Assembly (NCBI GenBank): GCA_030040755.1
Contig: JASHTC010000120.1
Location: 1 to 10,306 of the forward strand
Direction: 5' to 3'
DNA length: 10,306 bases
Origin: Thermoplasmata archaeon
Lineage (GTDB): Archaea > Thermoplasmatota > Thermoplasmata > Lutacidiplasmatales > UBA184
The position numbers were made by a program, and so were the translations under genes. This document shows, in pieces, positions 1 through 7,062 of this stretch (positions within the stretch are counted from its first letter, which is position 1; each line of letters opens with the position of its first letter). The notes under the pieces were generated by a model. The model was not told the origin of the DNA and did not search any database. It saw nothing but the letters and a program-made list of their open reading frames with translations.

Positions 1-700
1 CCTGCGCGTGGAACTGGCGCAGCGGGGTCGCCGGACCGACACCGCTCGGGAGCGAGATGAGGCGCGGCCCGACCGTGCCGAGGATCACCGCGTGGTCGGC
101 GATCCGCTCGAGGCTGCGGGCCACGGTCCAGGCGCCGAGGAGGCCCGGGTGGGGGCGCACCTCCCCGAGGCGCAGCGAGGCGATGCGCTGGATGTACCAG
201 GCCTCCCGGTCGATCTCGTCGTCCCGGTGCTCCCAGTATCCGTCCTCCCCCGTAGGCAGGCCCTGCCAGGAGGTGACCGCCTCCCGGTGGAACTCGACCA
301 CGAGCCGTCCCATGCGGGCCAGGCGCTGGTCGAGTGAGACCGGGCTCTCGAAGGCCAGGTCCCGGAGCCGGAGGACGCCCCCCTCGTCCGAGACGATCTC
401 GGGCTGGCGCGTGCGCCGGCAGAAGCTCCGGACGACCTCGTGGGTCCCCGACGAGGTCCCGGACCGCTCGCGGATGACGAACTCCCGGGTGCCGGCGAGG
501 TAGGCGCCGAGCAGCCGGCGGAAGAGATGCTCGGGGAGGTCGCCGGGTCCGACATTCAGGGTGAACGTGGTTCCTTCGGCCGTCCGGGCCTCCGTCGGGG
601 GCAGGTCCGGCTCGTCGCGGGGTCGGCTCGCTCGGGGCCCGGTCGGCCCCGAGGTCGTGGCGGCGGGGCGCTCCCGCCGAGGGGTCTCGCTCTTCTTCAT
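1..700 (-). CDS. phoU: PhoU-like phosphate regulator, C-terminus beyond window
   Basis: The minus-strand frame stays open from an ATG at 700 to the window edge, giving 233 residues without a stop. Residues 1-43 are a Pro/Arg/Ser-rich, probably disordered tail. From about residue 44 comes a small alpha/beta segment with the GAYLAG-type motif (about residues 63-68) that precedes the PhoU helices in archaeal AbrB-PhoU proteins. A PhoU helical bundle follows, with acidic metal-binding-type motifs D160-D-E-I-D164 and E198-R-I-A-D202-H. PhoU proteins modulate phosphate uptake and signalling in the cytoplasm, usually with Pst transporters, but the likely partner genes lie outside the window. The usual N-terminal SpoVT/AbrB domain is not seen. 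An in-frame stop at 739-737 and no other start codon in between fix the ATG as the start. A TATA-like box 29 bp upstream implies a nearly leaderless message. The family call is from motifs only; the exact role is inferred. Confidence 0.75.
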   Translation of the reverse strand, partial: MKKSETPRRERPAATTSGPTGPRASRPRDEPDLPPTEARTAEGTTFTLNVGPGDLPEHLFRRLLGAYLAGTREFVIRERSGTSSGTHEVVRSFCRRTRQPEIVSDEGGVLRLRDLAFESPVSLDQRLARMGRLVVEFHREAVTSWQGLPTGEDGYWEHRDDEIDREAWYIQRIASLRLGEVRPHPGLLGAWTVARSLERIADHAVILGTVGPRLISLPSGVGPATPLRQFHAQ

Positions 701-722
701 TAGAGAAGAAAGCCCCGGGTCG

Positions 723-733
723 AAATATATAGT
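723..733 (-). promoter_or_regulatory. TATA box of the PhoU-like gene
   Basis: On the minus strand this reads ACTATATATTT, centred about 29 bp before the ATG at 700, inside an abrupt AT-rich island in otherwise GC-rich DNA. Archaeal transcription starts about 25 bp downstream of the TATA centre, so the start would fall within a few bases of the ATG and the mRNA would be essentially leaderless. A pyrimidine-rich stretch (minus-strand CTTTCTTCTCT, 701-711) lies between the box and the ATG; it might also help end transcripts coming from the peptidase gene. Confidence 0.65.
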
Positions 734-752
734 ATTTCAATTTAGACTATAT
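727..752. promoter_or_regulatory. Inverted repeat overlapping the TATA box (candidate operator)
   Basis: ATATAGT at 727-733 and its exact reverse complement ACTATAT at 746-752 are separated by 12 bases, so the half-site centres are 19 bp apart, close to two helical turns. The left arm lies within the TATA box of the PhoU-like gene, so a dimer bound here would block TBP. AT-rich sequence makes a chance repeat fairly likely. Confidence 0.35.
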
Positions 753-754
753 TT

Positions 755-765
755 GCTATCATAGC
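755..765. promoter_or_regulatory. 11-bp palindrome upstream of the PhoU-like promoter
   Basis: GCTAT-C-ATAGC is a perfect 5-bp-arm palindrome with a 1-bp centre, placed about 22 bp upstream of the TATA-like box on the minus strand. That is a reasonable position for an activator or a second operator. It is short, so function is only inferred. Confidence 0.3.
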
Positions 766-798
766 TCCCCGGGTTCCCACGGGCGGCCACGGGCCCGC

Positions 799-2796
799 CT
801 ACGGAGCGGGGGCCGCGTCGGCCCGGATCCACGCCTCGAACGCGTCGAAGTTGAACTCCCGGCCGAGGTAGGCGCGGACGAGGTCGGCCGCCGGTCGCTG
901 GCCGCCGGGGACCAGGATCTCCCGGGCGTAGCGCGCGGCGGTCTCCGGGTCGGTGAGGTTCCCCTTCTCGAGGAACGGTCGCAGGAGGTCCCGGGCGATC
1001 ACGAGCGACCAGACGTAGGTGTAGTAGAAGGCGGAGTACCCCGTGAGGTGGCCCCAGGCGGCCTGGGGGTGGTAGTCGGGGTCGAGCGGCTCCGGGACGT
1101 ACTGCCCGTAGACGTCACGGAAGAAGGACGTCGTCTCGATGCCCGTCGGGTCCCGGTCGTACAGCTCCAGCGAGATCGCGGCGAGCGCCACTTGGCGGAG
1201 CCACGTCTGCGCCCGCCCGAAGGCGCTCGAGGCCTTCATCTGGGCGAGGAGGTCCGCCGGCACCTTCTCGCCGGTGTCCGGGTCCCGCGCGAACCGGGAG
1301 AGCGTCGCCGGGTCGCGGGCCCACTCCTCGAAGAGCTGGGAGGGAGCCTCGATGAAATCCCACTCCATGAACCCGGCCCCGGTGTAGAGCCACGGGACGT
1401 GGCCGGAGAAGAGCGCGTGGAGGAGGTGACCGAACTCGTGGAAGAACGTGACGACATCCGAGTACTCCATCCGGGCCCGGGCGACCGGGGTATCGGGGTG
1501 GAGGAAGTTGCAGACCAGGGCCGGTTGGGGCAGTTGGACCCCCTCGATCCCGTCCCGGACGGTGAAGCAGGCGGCGTGGTTGTACTTCCCCTCCCGCGGG
1601 ACGAGGTCGAGGAAGAAACGGCCGAGCGGCCGGTCGCCTTCGGTCACATCATAGGCTTCGACGCTCGGGTGGTAGATCTCCGGCCCCTCGATCCGGTGGA
1701 ACCGGATCCCGAACAGCTCCTCGCAGAGGGCGAAGAGGCCGTCCCGGACCTGCGGGTAGGGCAGGTAGGCGCGCAGCCGCTTGCTGTCGAAGCCATACTC
1801 CTCGGTGAGGATCTTGTGGTCGTAGTATCCCCGCGCGAAGAAGGACCCGTCCCACAGCTCGACCCGCTCCGCGGCGGGGTCGTCCCTCCGCTTGCGTCGG
1901 AGGAGCCGCTCGACGTGCCGGGCCGCCGGCTCGCGGACCCGGTCCGCCACGCGGTGGAGGAAGACGCGCGCGGCCTCCGGTCGCTCGATCATCTTGTCCT
2001 CGAGGGCGAAGGCGGCGTACGTCGGGTACCCCAGCGACCGAGCGAGCTCGTTCCGCTCGCGCAGGAGCTGGTCGAGGACGGGCAGGTTGTCGGGATAGGC
2101 GCGGTTCATGAAGGCCCCCAGGAGCTGGCGGCGGACCTCCGCGTCGTCGGCGTAGGTCATCACCGGGTGGAAGTCCGGGTACTTCGTGGTGAGACGGACC
2201 TTCCCGCTGGCCTCGGGCGGATGGTTCGCGAGGAAGTCCGGCGGCAGCCCGCGGAGGACCTCCGGCCCGGCGAACTCGACCGACCGGTCCATCCGGGCGA
2301 TGTTCTCGTTGTACTGGTTGCCGATCCGGTCGATGAGGTTGTTGAGCGCGACGAGGCGGGCGCGGCTCTCCGGGTCCTTCTCGGCCCCCGAGCGCCGCAT
2401 CTCGCGCCGCATCCGCTCGACCATGAACCGCGTCGTCGCGTCGACCGTCTCCAGGTCGAGCGCGAGGAGGGCCCGGTAGACCCGGTCGTCGATCCGGAAT
2501 GCGTTGAAGAACCGGTCGGCCGCCTCCGACGCCTCCCGCCCGGCGGTCCGGACCGCGGCGTCCGGGTGCACGGCGAAGAGGTAGCTCCCGTGGGCGCTCA
2601 CGTCCCGGACCGACAGGAGGATCCGGTCGAGCGGCCGCAGGAAGGTCTCGACCGTGGGCGGCTCGGGCGAGCGGAAGAGGCCATCGAGCCGGTCGGTGGC
2701 CTCGCCGAGGATCTCGGCGACCGTCCGGCGGAGCTCTTCGGGAGAGGCGGTCCAGGGAAGGCGGCCCATCCCCGCGGAAGGTGATCCCTCGCTCAT
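799..2796 (-). CDS. M3 family zinc oligopeptidase (thimet oligopeptidase-like)
   Basis: A 665-residue cytoplasmic metallopeptidase that should hydrolyse short peptides, probably recycling products of larger proteases. The zinc site is complete: H453-E454-F-G-H457 supplies two His ligands and the catalytic Glu, and E483 in the following IEAPSQ segment is the third ligand, with spacing close to thimet oligopeptidase. The segment G586-YSAFYYTY matches the family's Tyr/Gly-rich substrate-binding loop. A helical N-terminal half (about residues 20-300) precedes the catalytic half, and the length is typical of the M3A group (about 650-700). No signal peptide or membrane segment is seen. The EAPSQ context and full length favour the thimet/Dcp type over PepF. 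The ATG at 2796 has no clear Shine-Dalgarno sequence; a Met at residue 10 is an alternative start. It lies 63 bp downstream of the ABC permease on the same strand and may be read through from it. Confidence 0.93.
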   Translation of the reverse strand: MSEGSPSAGMGRLPWTASPEELRRTVAEILGEATDRLDGLFRSPEPPTVETFLRPLDRILLSVRDVSAHGSYLFAVHPDAAVRTAGREASEAADRFFNAFRIDDRVYRALLALDLETVDATTRFMVERMRREMRRSGAEKDPESRARLVALNNLIDRIGNQYNENIARMDRSVEFAGPEVLRGLPPDFLANHPPEASGKVRLTTKYPDFHPVMTYADDAEVRRQLLGAFMNRAYPDNLPVLDQLLRERNELARSLGYPTYAAFALEDKMIERPEAARVFLHRVADRVREPAARHVERLLRRKRRDDPAAERVELWDGSFFARGYYDHKILTEEYGFDSKRLRAYLPYPQVRDGLFALCEELFGIRFHRIEGPEIYHPSVEAYDVTEGDRPLGRFFLDLVPREGKYNHAACFTVRDGIEGVQLPQPALVCNFLHPDTPVARARMEYSDVVTFFHEFGHLLHALFSGHVPWLYTGAGFMEWDFIEAPSQLFEEWARDPATLSRFARDPDTGEKVPADLLAQMKASSAFGRAQTWLRQVALAAISLELYDRDPTGIETTSFFRDVYGQYVPEPLDPDYHPQAAWGHLTGYSAFYYTYVWSLVIARDLLRPFLEKGNLTDPETAARYAREILVPGGQRPAADLVRAYLGREFNFDAFEAWIRADAAPAP

Positions 2797-2814
2797 CGGC
2801 CGGAAGCGCTGTTC

Positions 2815-2840
2815 GGGGGAGCCCGGCCCCCTCTTAGAGG
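2815..2840. other. GC-rich inverted repeats between permease and peptidase
   Basis: The 63-bp gap between the permease stop and the peptidase start holds a perfect palindrome, CCTCT-T-AGAGG (2830-2840), overlapping by two bases a 5-bp inverted repeat GGGGG/CCCCC (2815-2819 with 2827-2831). No U-rich tract follows on the minus strand, so a classical terminator is not supported. The element could be a protein-binding site or a weak mRNA structure. Confidence 0.25.
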
Positions 2841-2859
2841 TGTCGCGGGCGCTCGCTCG

Positions 2860-3633
2860 CTACTGGATCGGTCCGAGCTCGAGGGTCCGGAAGGCGCCCA
2901 CCGCCGCCACGAACATCACGAGGGCCAGGGCGGCGAGGATTCCGAGCCCCTCGAGGGCGCTCCCCCCGAGGGTGCCGGCGAAGGCGTCCCGGATCGTGTT
3001 TGCGGCGTAGGTCAACGGGTTTCCGTAGAAGATGACCGCGAGGACCTTCGGCGTGCTGGCACTGATCGGGTAGTAGACGGTCGACAGGAAGATGACGAAC
3101 AGCTGGAGGAACGACTGGATGGAGAAGTAGGCGTTCGCGGAACGGAGCCGCGTCCCGAGGGTGATCAGGAGCCCGGCGAAGAAGATGCTGCCCAGCGCCA
3201 CCGTCAGGAGGACGGTCCCGACGCCGAGGGGGGACAGGGCGGCGATGCCGATGAACGGAAGGCCGACCAGCATCATCACGCCGACCCCGACCAGGGAGAA
3301 CAGGAGCGTCGTCAGCACCAGCCCCCCGAGGTACTCCGAGCGCAGGAAAGGCCCCGAGAAGATCTGCTCGGTCATCGCCCAGCGGCGGTCGAGCCAGAAC
3401 AGGTTGCCGGAGATCACGCCCCCGGTGATCATCTGGAAGGCGACCATCCCCGGGACGAGGAAGGCCGTGTACGAGGTGCCGTTCGTCACGCTGCTCGAGA
3501 TGATCGAGCTGAACATCGTACCGAGCACGACGATCGTGACGACCGGCTGCCCGAACCGGATCGTGATGCTGATGGGGTCCAGGTTCGAGGTGAAGTTGCG
3601 CACCACGAGCCGGAGCACCGGCGGCAGTCTCAC
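2860..3633 (-). CDS. ABC-2 type transporter permease
   Basis: A 257-residue integral membrane protein with about six hydrophobic helices (roughly residues 29-48, 57-77, 103-127, 134-160, 168-192 and 228-250). It fits the ABC2_membrane/DrrB-type permease fold used for drug, lipid or polysaccharide export. A charged segment after the second helix (around D82-R-R84 to P95) corresponds to the cytoplasmic coupling region of these proteins. The chosen GTG start at 3633 overlaps the stop codon of the ATPase gene by 4 bp (GTGA), which argues for translational coupling, and a purine-rich GGGGAG lies 5 bases upstream. The frame stays open further upstream, but that extension lies inside the ATPase gene and is low-complexity. 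Together with the ATPase it makes a complete exporter of two half-units. The substrate cannot be read from sequence. Confidence 0.9.
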   Translation of the reverse strand: MRLPPVLRLVVRNFTSNLDPISITIRFGQPVVTIVVLGTMFSSIISSSVTNGTSYTAFLVPGMVAFQMITGGVISGNLFWLDRRWAMTEQIFSGPFLRSEYLGGLVLTTLLFSLVGVGVMMLVGLPFIGIAALSPLGVGTVLLTVALGSIFFAGLLITLGTRLRSANAYFSIQSFLQLFVIFLSTVYYPISASTPKVLAVIFYGNPLTYAANTIRDAFAGTLGGSALEGLGILAALALVMFVAAVGAFRTLELGPIQ

Positions 3634-4682
3634 GTGAGCTCCCCACCGGTCTGCCGAAGCGCTTCCCGCTCCGGGGAGTCGTCCCGGCTCGTTCGGGAGT
3701 CCTCCTCGGCCGCGTCCTCGCCGATCATGCCGAGGAACGCCCCCTCGAGCGTCGCCTCCTCGACCGACATCCGTTCGAATTCGAGCGAGTGGGCCTGGAC
3801 CCACTGGCTGAGCCAGGGCAGGAGCTCCTCGGTGTGCTCGGCCCGCAGGGCGAGCCGGTTGGTCGCCTCGGCCGCCCCGGGCTCGGCATCGAGGAGGACC
3901 GCCCCCCGGCCGTGCAGCGCGCTCGCGAACTCGGCCCGGAGGGGAGGCGGCACGGGGGTCGTGAACACCATCGACACCTCGCGGTTCCCCCCGTAGCGCA
4001 GCTTCAGCGACTCCGCGGTGTCGAGCGCGAGGAGCCGGCCCAGGTGCAGGATGGCGATCCGGTCGCACAGGAGGTCGGCCTCGTGGAGGATGTGCGTCGT
4101 GAAGACGATGGAGAGTCCCTGCTTCGCCCGTTCCCGAAGGTACCGGAGGATCCGGCGACGCGAGATGGCGTCGAGCCCGACCGTCGGCTCGTCCAGGAAG
4201 AGGATCTCCATCTCGTGCATCAGCTCCCGAGCCACCTGGAAGCGGCGACGCTCGCCGCCGGAGAGGGCCCACGGCTTGCGCTTGCGCGCATGGTCGAGCT
4301 CGAACAGCTCGATCATCTCCTCGGCCCGGCTCTTCGCGACCTCCCGCGGCACGCCCCACAGGAACGCGTAGAGGGTGAGGTTCCGCTCGAGACTCACGAA
4401 GTCCAACGATTCGGACTGCAGGACGACCCCGAGGCGGGAGCGAAGCGCCCGGCCCCCGGTCCGGAGGTCATACCCGAGGATGGTCGCGGTCCCCTCGGTC
4501 GGCGGAAGGAGCGTCGTGAGGAGGCGAACGGTGGTCGTCTTCCCTGCGCCGTTGCGGCCGAGCAGCCCCAGGACCTCTCCCCGGTGCAGCCCGAGCGAGA
4601 GATGGCGGATGGCGAACCGCCCCGGGGCGTACGAGTAGCCGAGGTCGCGGGACTCGAGCACGAGGTCATTCGGCGGGGGCAT
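3630..4682 (-). CDS. ABC transporter ATP-binding protein (DrrA/CcmA-like)
   Basis: A 350-residue nucleotide-binding subunit that drives the permease encoded immediately downstream. All ABC motifs are intact: Walker A G42-RNGAGK-T49, Q-loop Q89, signature L140-SGGE, Walker B ILFLDEP with catalytic E165, D-loop G169-L-D171 and switch H197. Residues 1-220 form the ATPase domain; the 130-residue C-terminal extension resembles the accessory domain of DrrA-type exporters and ends in an acidic, charged tail (about 320-350). The ATG at 4682 puts a normal N-terminus about 40 residues before Walker A. No Shine-Dalgarno sequence is evident. The gene lies 69 bp downstream of the tRNA 3' end on the same strand with no clear TATA box, so it may be co-transcribed with arcS and the tRNA. 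Family membership is certain; the exported compound is unknown. Confidence 0.95.
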   Translation of the reverse strand: MPPPNDLVLESRDLGYSYAPGRFAIRHLSLGLHRGEVLGLLGRNGAGKTTTVRLLTTLLPPTEGTATILGYDLRTGGRALRSRLGVVLQSESLDFVSLERNLTLYAFLWGVPREVAKSRAEEMIELFELDHARKRKPWALSGGERRRFQVARELMHEMEILFLDEPTVGLDAISRRRILRYLRERAKQGLSIVFTTHILHEADLLCDRIAILHLGRLLALDTAESLKLRYGGNREVSMVFTTPVPPPLRAEFASALHGRGAVLLDAEPGAAEATNRLALRAEHTEELLPWLSQWVQAHSLEFERMSVEEATLEGAFLGMIGEDAAEEDSRTSRDDSPEREALRQTGGELT

Positions 4683-4751
4683 ATCCGGAGGTGGCCCAGC
4701 CCAGAGGGGTGACCGACTTGACCCTTACGTGCATCCGGCACCGGCGAGAGG

Positions 4752-4824
4752 TGGGCCGGGGCGGATTCGAACCGCCGATCTCCGCGTTGTAAGCGCGGCG
4801 TCCTCACCCCTAGACGACCGGCCC
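4752..4824 (-). tRNA. tRNA-Val (anticodon UAC)
   Basis: A full cloverleaf folds on the minus strand: acceptor GGGCCGG/CCGGCCC (7 bp), D-stem GTCT/GGAC, anticodon stem CCGCG/CGCGG with loop CTTACAA, a 5-base variable loop and T-stem GGCGG/CCGCC with TTCGAAT. The anticodon at tRNA positions 34-36 is TAC (4791-4789), decoding GUA and related valine codons. The discriminator is A (4752), and CCA is not encoded (the next bases are CCT). There is no intron. Position 15 is G (base 4810), the site of archaeosine. The first 15 nt overlap the 3' end of arcS, and no TATA-like box is visible 25-40 bp upstream, so the tRNA is probably processed from the arcS transcript. Confidence 0.95.
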
Positions 4825-6672
4825 TGGTGCCGAGGAAGGACGCTCCTCGGAGATGGGTGTGTCGGTGCGAGCATGCTCCCGGTGGCGCACCCGGACCGCG
4901 ACCCCCCGCGCCAGCTGGGTCATCAGCGGGCCGGGGAGCGCGGCCTCGCCCACGCCCGCGAGCGCCCCGTCCCGCAGGAGAACCACGGAGTCCCCCACGC
5001 GGACCTCCGGGTCGGCCGCCCGCACGCCGGGCACAAACAGGTCTCCGGTCAGCGGCAGCGCCGGGTCCACGGAGACCCAGAGCGGCGGGTCGGGTACGAG
5101 GCGTCGCGCCCCGGCGACCGTCAGCTGGAACAGTCCCCGCTCCTCCCGGAGGGTGGCCAGGTCGGTCCGTCCATCGGTGAGCCGCTGGAACCACGGCCGA
5201 CCCGCGAGCCGGATCGGCCCGGAGAAGAGGCGGTCCGCGCCCGCCCGACCGATCTGGACGGCGAGCACCTCGCGCAGCTCCTCCCGGACGACCGCGAGGG
5301 GACCGCCTCCGACCGGACGCTCCGACGCCAGGGCCTCCTCGACGGCCGTGCGCAGGGCGGCGAGCGCTTCCCGGGAGGTGGTGCGCTCCCCCGCGAGCGT
5401 CCATCGCGCCGGGAGCCCGGGAGGCCACCCCTCCCGCAGGAACCGGTACTCCTCCGGGTCCAGATGGACGACGGCCGACCGGTACCCTCCCGAGGTGGCG
5501 AGGTGGCGGAGCCCCGCGACGACCGCGGCCCGCTCCCGCTCCTCCCACTCGCCCGTGACCGGAATGTCGTAATGGCGGGCCGGTGGGACGTCCTCGAGCT
5601 CCCGGGGGACGAGCCCGATCGGAGAGCTCACCGAGACGACATGGAGCCGTTCGAGCGGGGAGAGCCCGTCGAGCGCGCTCGCAAAGCGCCGATGGCTGCG
5701 CGAGAGGCGGTAGGGCTTGGTCCGTGAGCACGGGACCAGGAGCAGGACGGTCTTGGAGGGAGGGGGCGCGTAGCGCTCCGTCAGACGTCGGCGGAAGCGG
5801 ACCATCTCCGGTCGTCGGTACGACTCGAGGAGGACGTACGGATGGGACGGCCCGCCGGTGACCGGCGTCCGCTCCTCCAGCCGCCCCGCCAGCTCCCGGT
5901 CCGCGTATCGGAGCATCTCGGCCAGGGCGGGCTCGGCCGCCAGTCGCGCCTCCACCAGCTCTCGGAGGCGGCCCGTCCGGGCGGCGGTCCGGGCCTCGGC
6001 GAGCGCTCGGCGGTAGGCCTCCAGGGTGTGGAGGTCGAGCGGACCCGGAGGCTCACTCACACAGGCGCGGCACGTACACCGCCCCTCCGAGCGGGCGACC
6101 GCGGCATCGACGGTGCCGAGGACCGGGTCGAGGTAGTCCCCCCGAGCGGCGGCCATCTGACCTTCGGTCGAGTCCAGGAGGTCGACCCCGAGGTAGACCA
6201 GCAGGGCGACGCGGTGGGGGAGCGCGAGCCGCGGTGCCCAGAGCACGGGGGCGGCCCCGAAAGTCATCCGGAGCTCGCGCAGCGCCTCGATGAACGGGAG
6301 TCCTTCGGACCAGAGGGTCCGGGCGTTGCTCCAGACGAGGAGCTCCGCCGTCCGCTCCCGACCGCTCTCCCGGGAGGCCGGGGGGAACGGGGGCCGAACC
6401 AGCCGCACCCCGGGACCCCCGGCGACCACTCCCCCCGGGGGTCCGAGGATCTCCGGGGCGGGGACCGGGAACTCGATGTCCAGGCTCGCGAAGCCGTCCG
6501 AGATGCGGAGATGCCGACGGGCGAGCGGCGCTCCGACGGACCGCAAGGAGAGTCCGGCGGTCTCCCCATCCTCCGTGCGGCTCTCCAACAGTCCCGGCAC
6601 GGGCACGGAGACTCCGCCCACCGTCGCTCGCCCGAGGAGGGCGAGACCCTCGAGCCGTTCGACCGAGCGCAT
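4810..6672 (-). CDS. arcS: Archaeosine synthase ArcS (TgtA2)
   Basis: A 620-residue enzyme for archaeosine at G15 of the tRNA D-loop. In the known pathway ArcTGT inserts preQ0, and ArcS adds lysine to its nitrile, a product then cleaved by the radical-SAM partner RaSEA. Residues 1-300 are a diverged TGT-like domain that keeps a zinc-type cluster C199-T-C201-R-A-C204 with H215. The diagnostic ArcS motif PC-x3-KPY-x2-S-x2-H is complete (P314-C315, K319-P-Y321, S324, H327). A TGT C2-like region (about 450-520) and a C-terminal PUA RNA-binding domain (about 530-605) follow. This motif separates it from the base-exchanging ArcTGT. It starts 33 bp after the stop of the small upstream gene. Its last five codons (four amino acids plus the TAG stop) lie within the tRNA-Val gene. 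Confidence 0.93.
   Translation of the reverse strand: MRSVERLEGLALLGRATVGGVSVPVPGLLESRTEDGETAGLSLRSVGAPLARRHLRISDGFASLDIEFPVPAPEILGPPGGVVAGGPGVRLVRPPFPPASRESGRERTAELLVWSNARTLWSEGLPFIEALRELRMTFGAAPVLWAPRLALPHRVALLVYLGVDLLDSTEGQMAAARGDYLDPVLGTVDAAVARSEGRCTCRACVSEPPGPLDLHTLEAYRRALAEARTAARTGRLRELVEARLAAEPALAEMLRYADRELAGRLEERTPVTGGPSHPYVLLESYRRPEMVRFRRRLTERYAPPPSKTVLLLVPCSRTKPYRLSRSHRRFASALDGLSPLERLHVVSVSSPIGLVPRELEDVPPARHYDIPVTGEWEERERAAVVAGLRHLATSGGYRSAVVHLDPEEYRFLREGWPPGLPARWTLAGERTTSREALAALRTAVEEALASERPVGGGPLAVVREELREVLAVQIGRAGADRLFSGPIRLAGRPWFQRLTDGRTDLATLREERGLFQLTVAGARRLVPDPPLWVSVDPALPLTGDLFVPGVRAADPEVRVGDSVVLLRDGALAGVGEAALPGPLMTQLARGVAVRVRHREHARTDTPISEERPSSAPGPVV
4830..4850 (-). other. RNA hairpin just upstream of tRNA-Val, in the arcS 3' end
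   Basis: CCGAGGA (4830-4836) and TCCTCGG (4844-4850) form a perfect 7-bp stem with a 7-base loop in the arcS message. It ends 5 bases before the 5' end of the tRNA. The position suggests a role in folding or processing of the joint mRNA-tRNA transcript. It has no U-tract and so is not an obvious terminator. High GC raises the chance of accidental stems. Confidence 0.35.
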
Positions 6673-6705
6673 GCTTCGTCCCCCGCCCCGACCGCCCGTG
6701 CCGAA

Positions 6706-7062
6706 CTATCCAGACGACCGGGACTTGGGAGGGCGACCGCGGGGCTTCGCGGGCTCCGTGGCGACGGAGAAGAACGAGTCCCACGTCGGGACCAGCGTCT
6801 CCCGACGGTCGGCGCCCGCCTCCGACCTCCCCCGCTTGCCGAACAGCGGGTCGTGCAGGTCCCGGACCGCCCGGAGGAACTCCCCCGGGTCCTCGCTCGC
6901 CTTCTCGAAGCCGTAGAGGATGAGCTGGCGGAGGAAGCTCGAACGGCCCCGCCAGCCGATCCGGCGGCGGACGGCCGGGTTCAGGTGGCGCTTGGCGAGC
7001 CGCCAGACCTCGTTCGTCGTCCGGTAGTCGCGGGCCGAGAGGCCGATCATCACCTGCGGCAT
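6706..7062 (-). CDS. Small basic protein with C-terminal AT-hook-like motif, function unknown
   Basis: I do not recognise the family. The 118-residue product has an N-terminal helical basic region (about residues 9-55, with R32-R-R34 and a hydrophobic helix near F43-F52), an acidic/amphipathic middle part, and a disordered C-terminus containing K106-PRGRPP-K113. That string has the RGRP core of an AT-hook, which binds the minor groove of AT-rich DNA. This suggests a nucleic-acid-binding role but does not prove it. The ATG at 7062 is preferred: GAGGG stands 4 bases before it, within a 5-bp inverted repeat (7067-7081), and a weak AT-rich TAATC lies about 30 bp upstream. A GTG at 7089 would add nine residues. 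It lies 72 bp after ubiA and 33 bp before arcS on the same strand. Conserved adjacency to arcS would hint at a tRNA-related role. Confidence 0.7.
   Translation of the reverse strand: MPQVMIGLSARDYRTTNEVWRLAKRHLNPAVRRRIGWRGRSSFLRQLILYGFEKASEDPGEFLRAVRDLHDPLFGKRGRSEAGADRRETLVPTWDSFFSVATEPAKPRGRPPKSRSSG

Noticed and set aside
1048..2784. 578-codon plus-strand open frame opposite the M3 peptidase
   Set aside because: It is antisense to a gene with intact catalytic motifs, is highly Arg/Glu/Val-rich as expected of GC-rich third-position shadows, and has no recognisable domain.
2815..2831. Intrinsic terminator after the ABC permease
   Set aside because: The GGGGG/CCCCC stem is not followed by a U-rich tract on the minus strand.
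4729..5727. 332-codon plus-strand frame beginning across the tRNA
   Set aside because: Its start (GRIRTADL wording) is the usual translation of a tRNA T-arm on the antisense strand, and the rest is antisense to arcS.
4810..6672. Annotation as the base-exchanging ArcTGT (TgtA)
   Set aside because: The PC-x3-KPY-x2-S-x2-H motif is diagnostic of ArcS, and the TGT-like domain is diverged.
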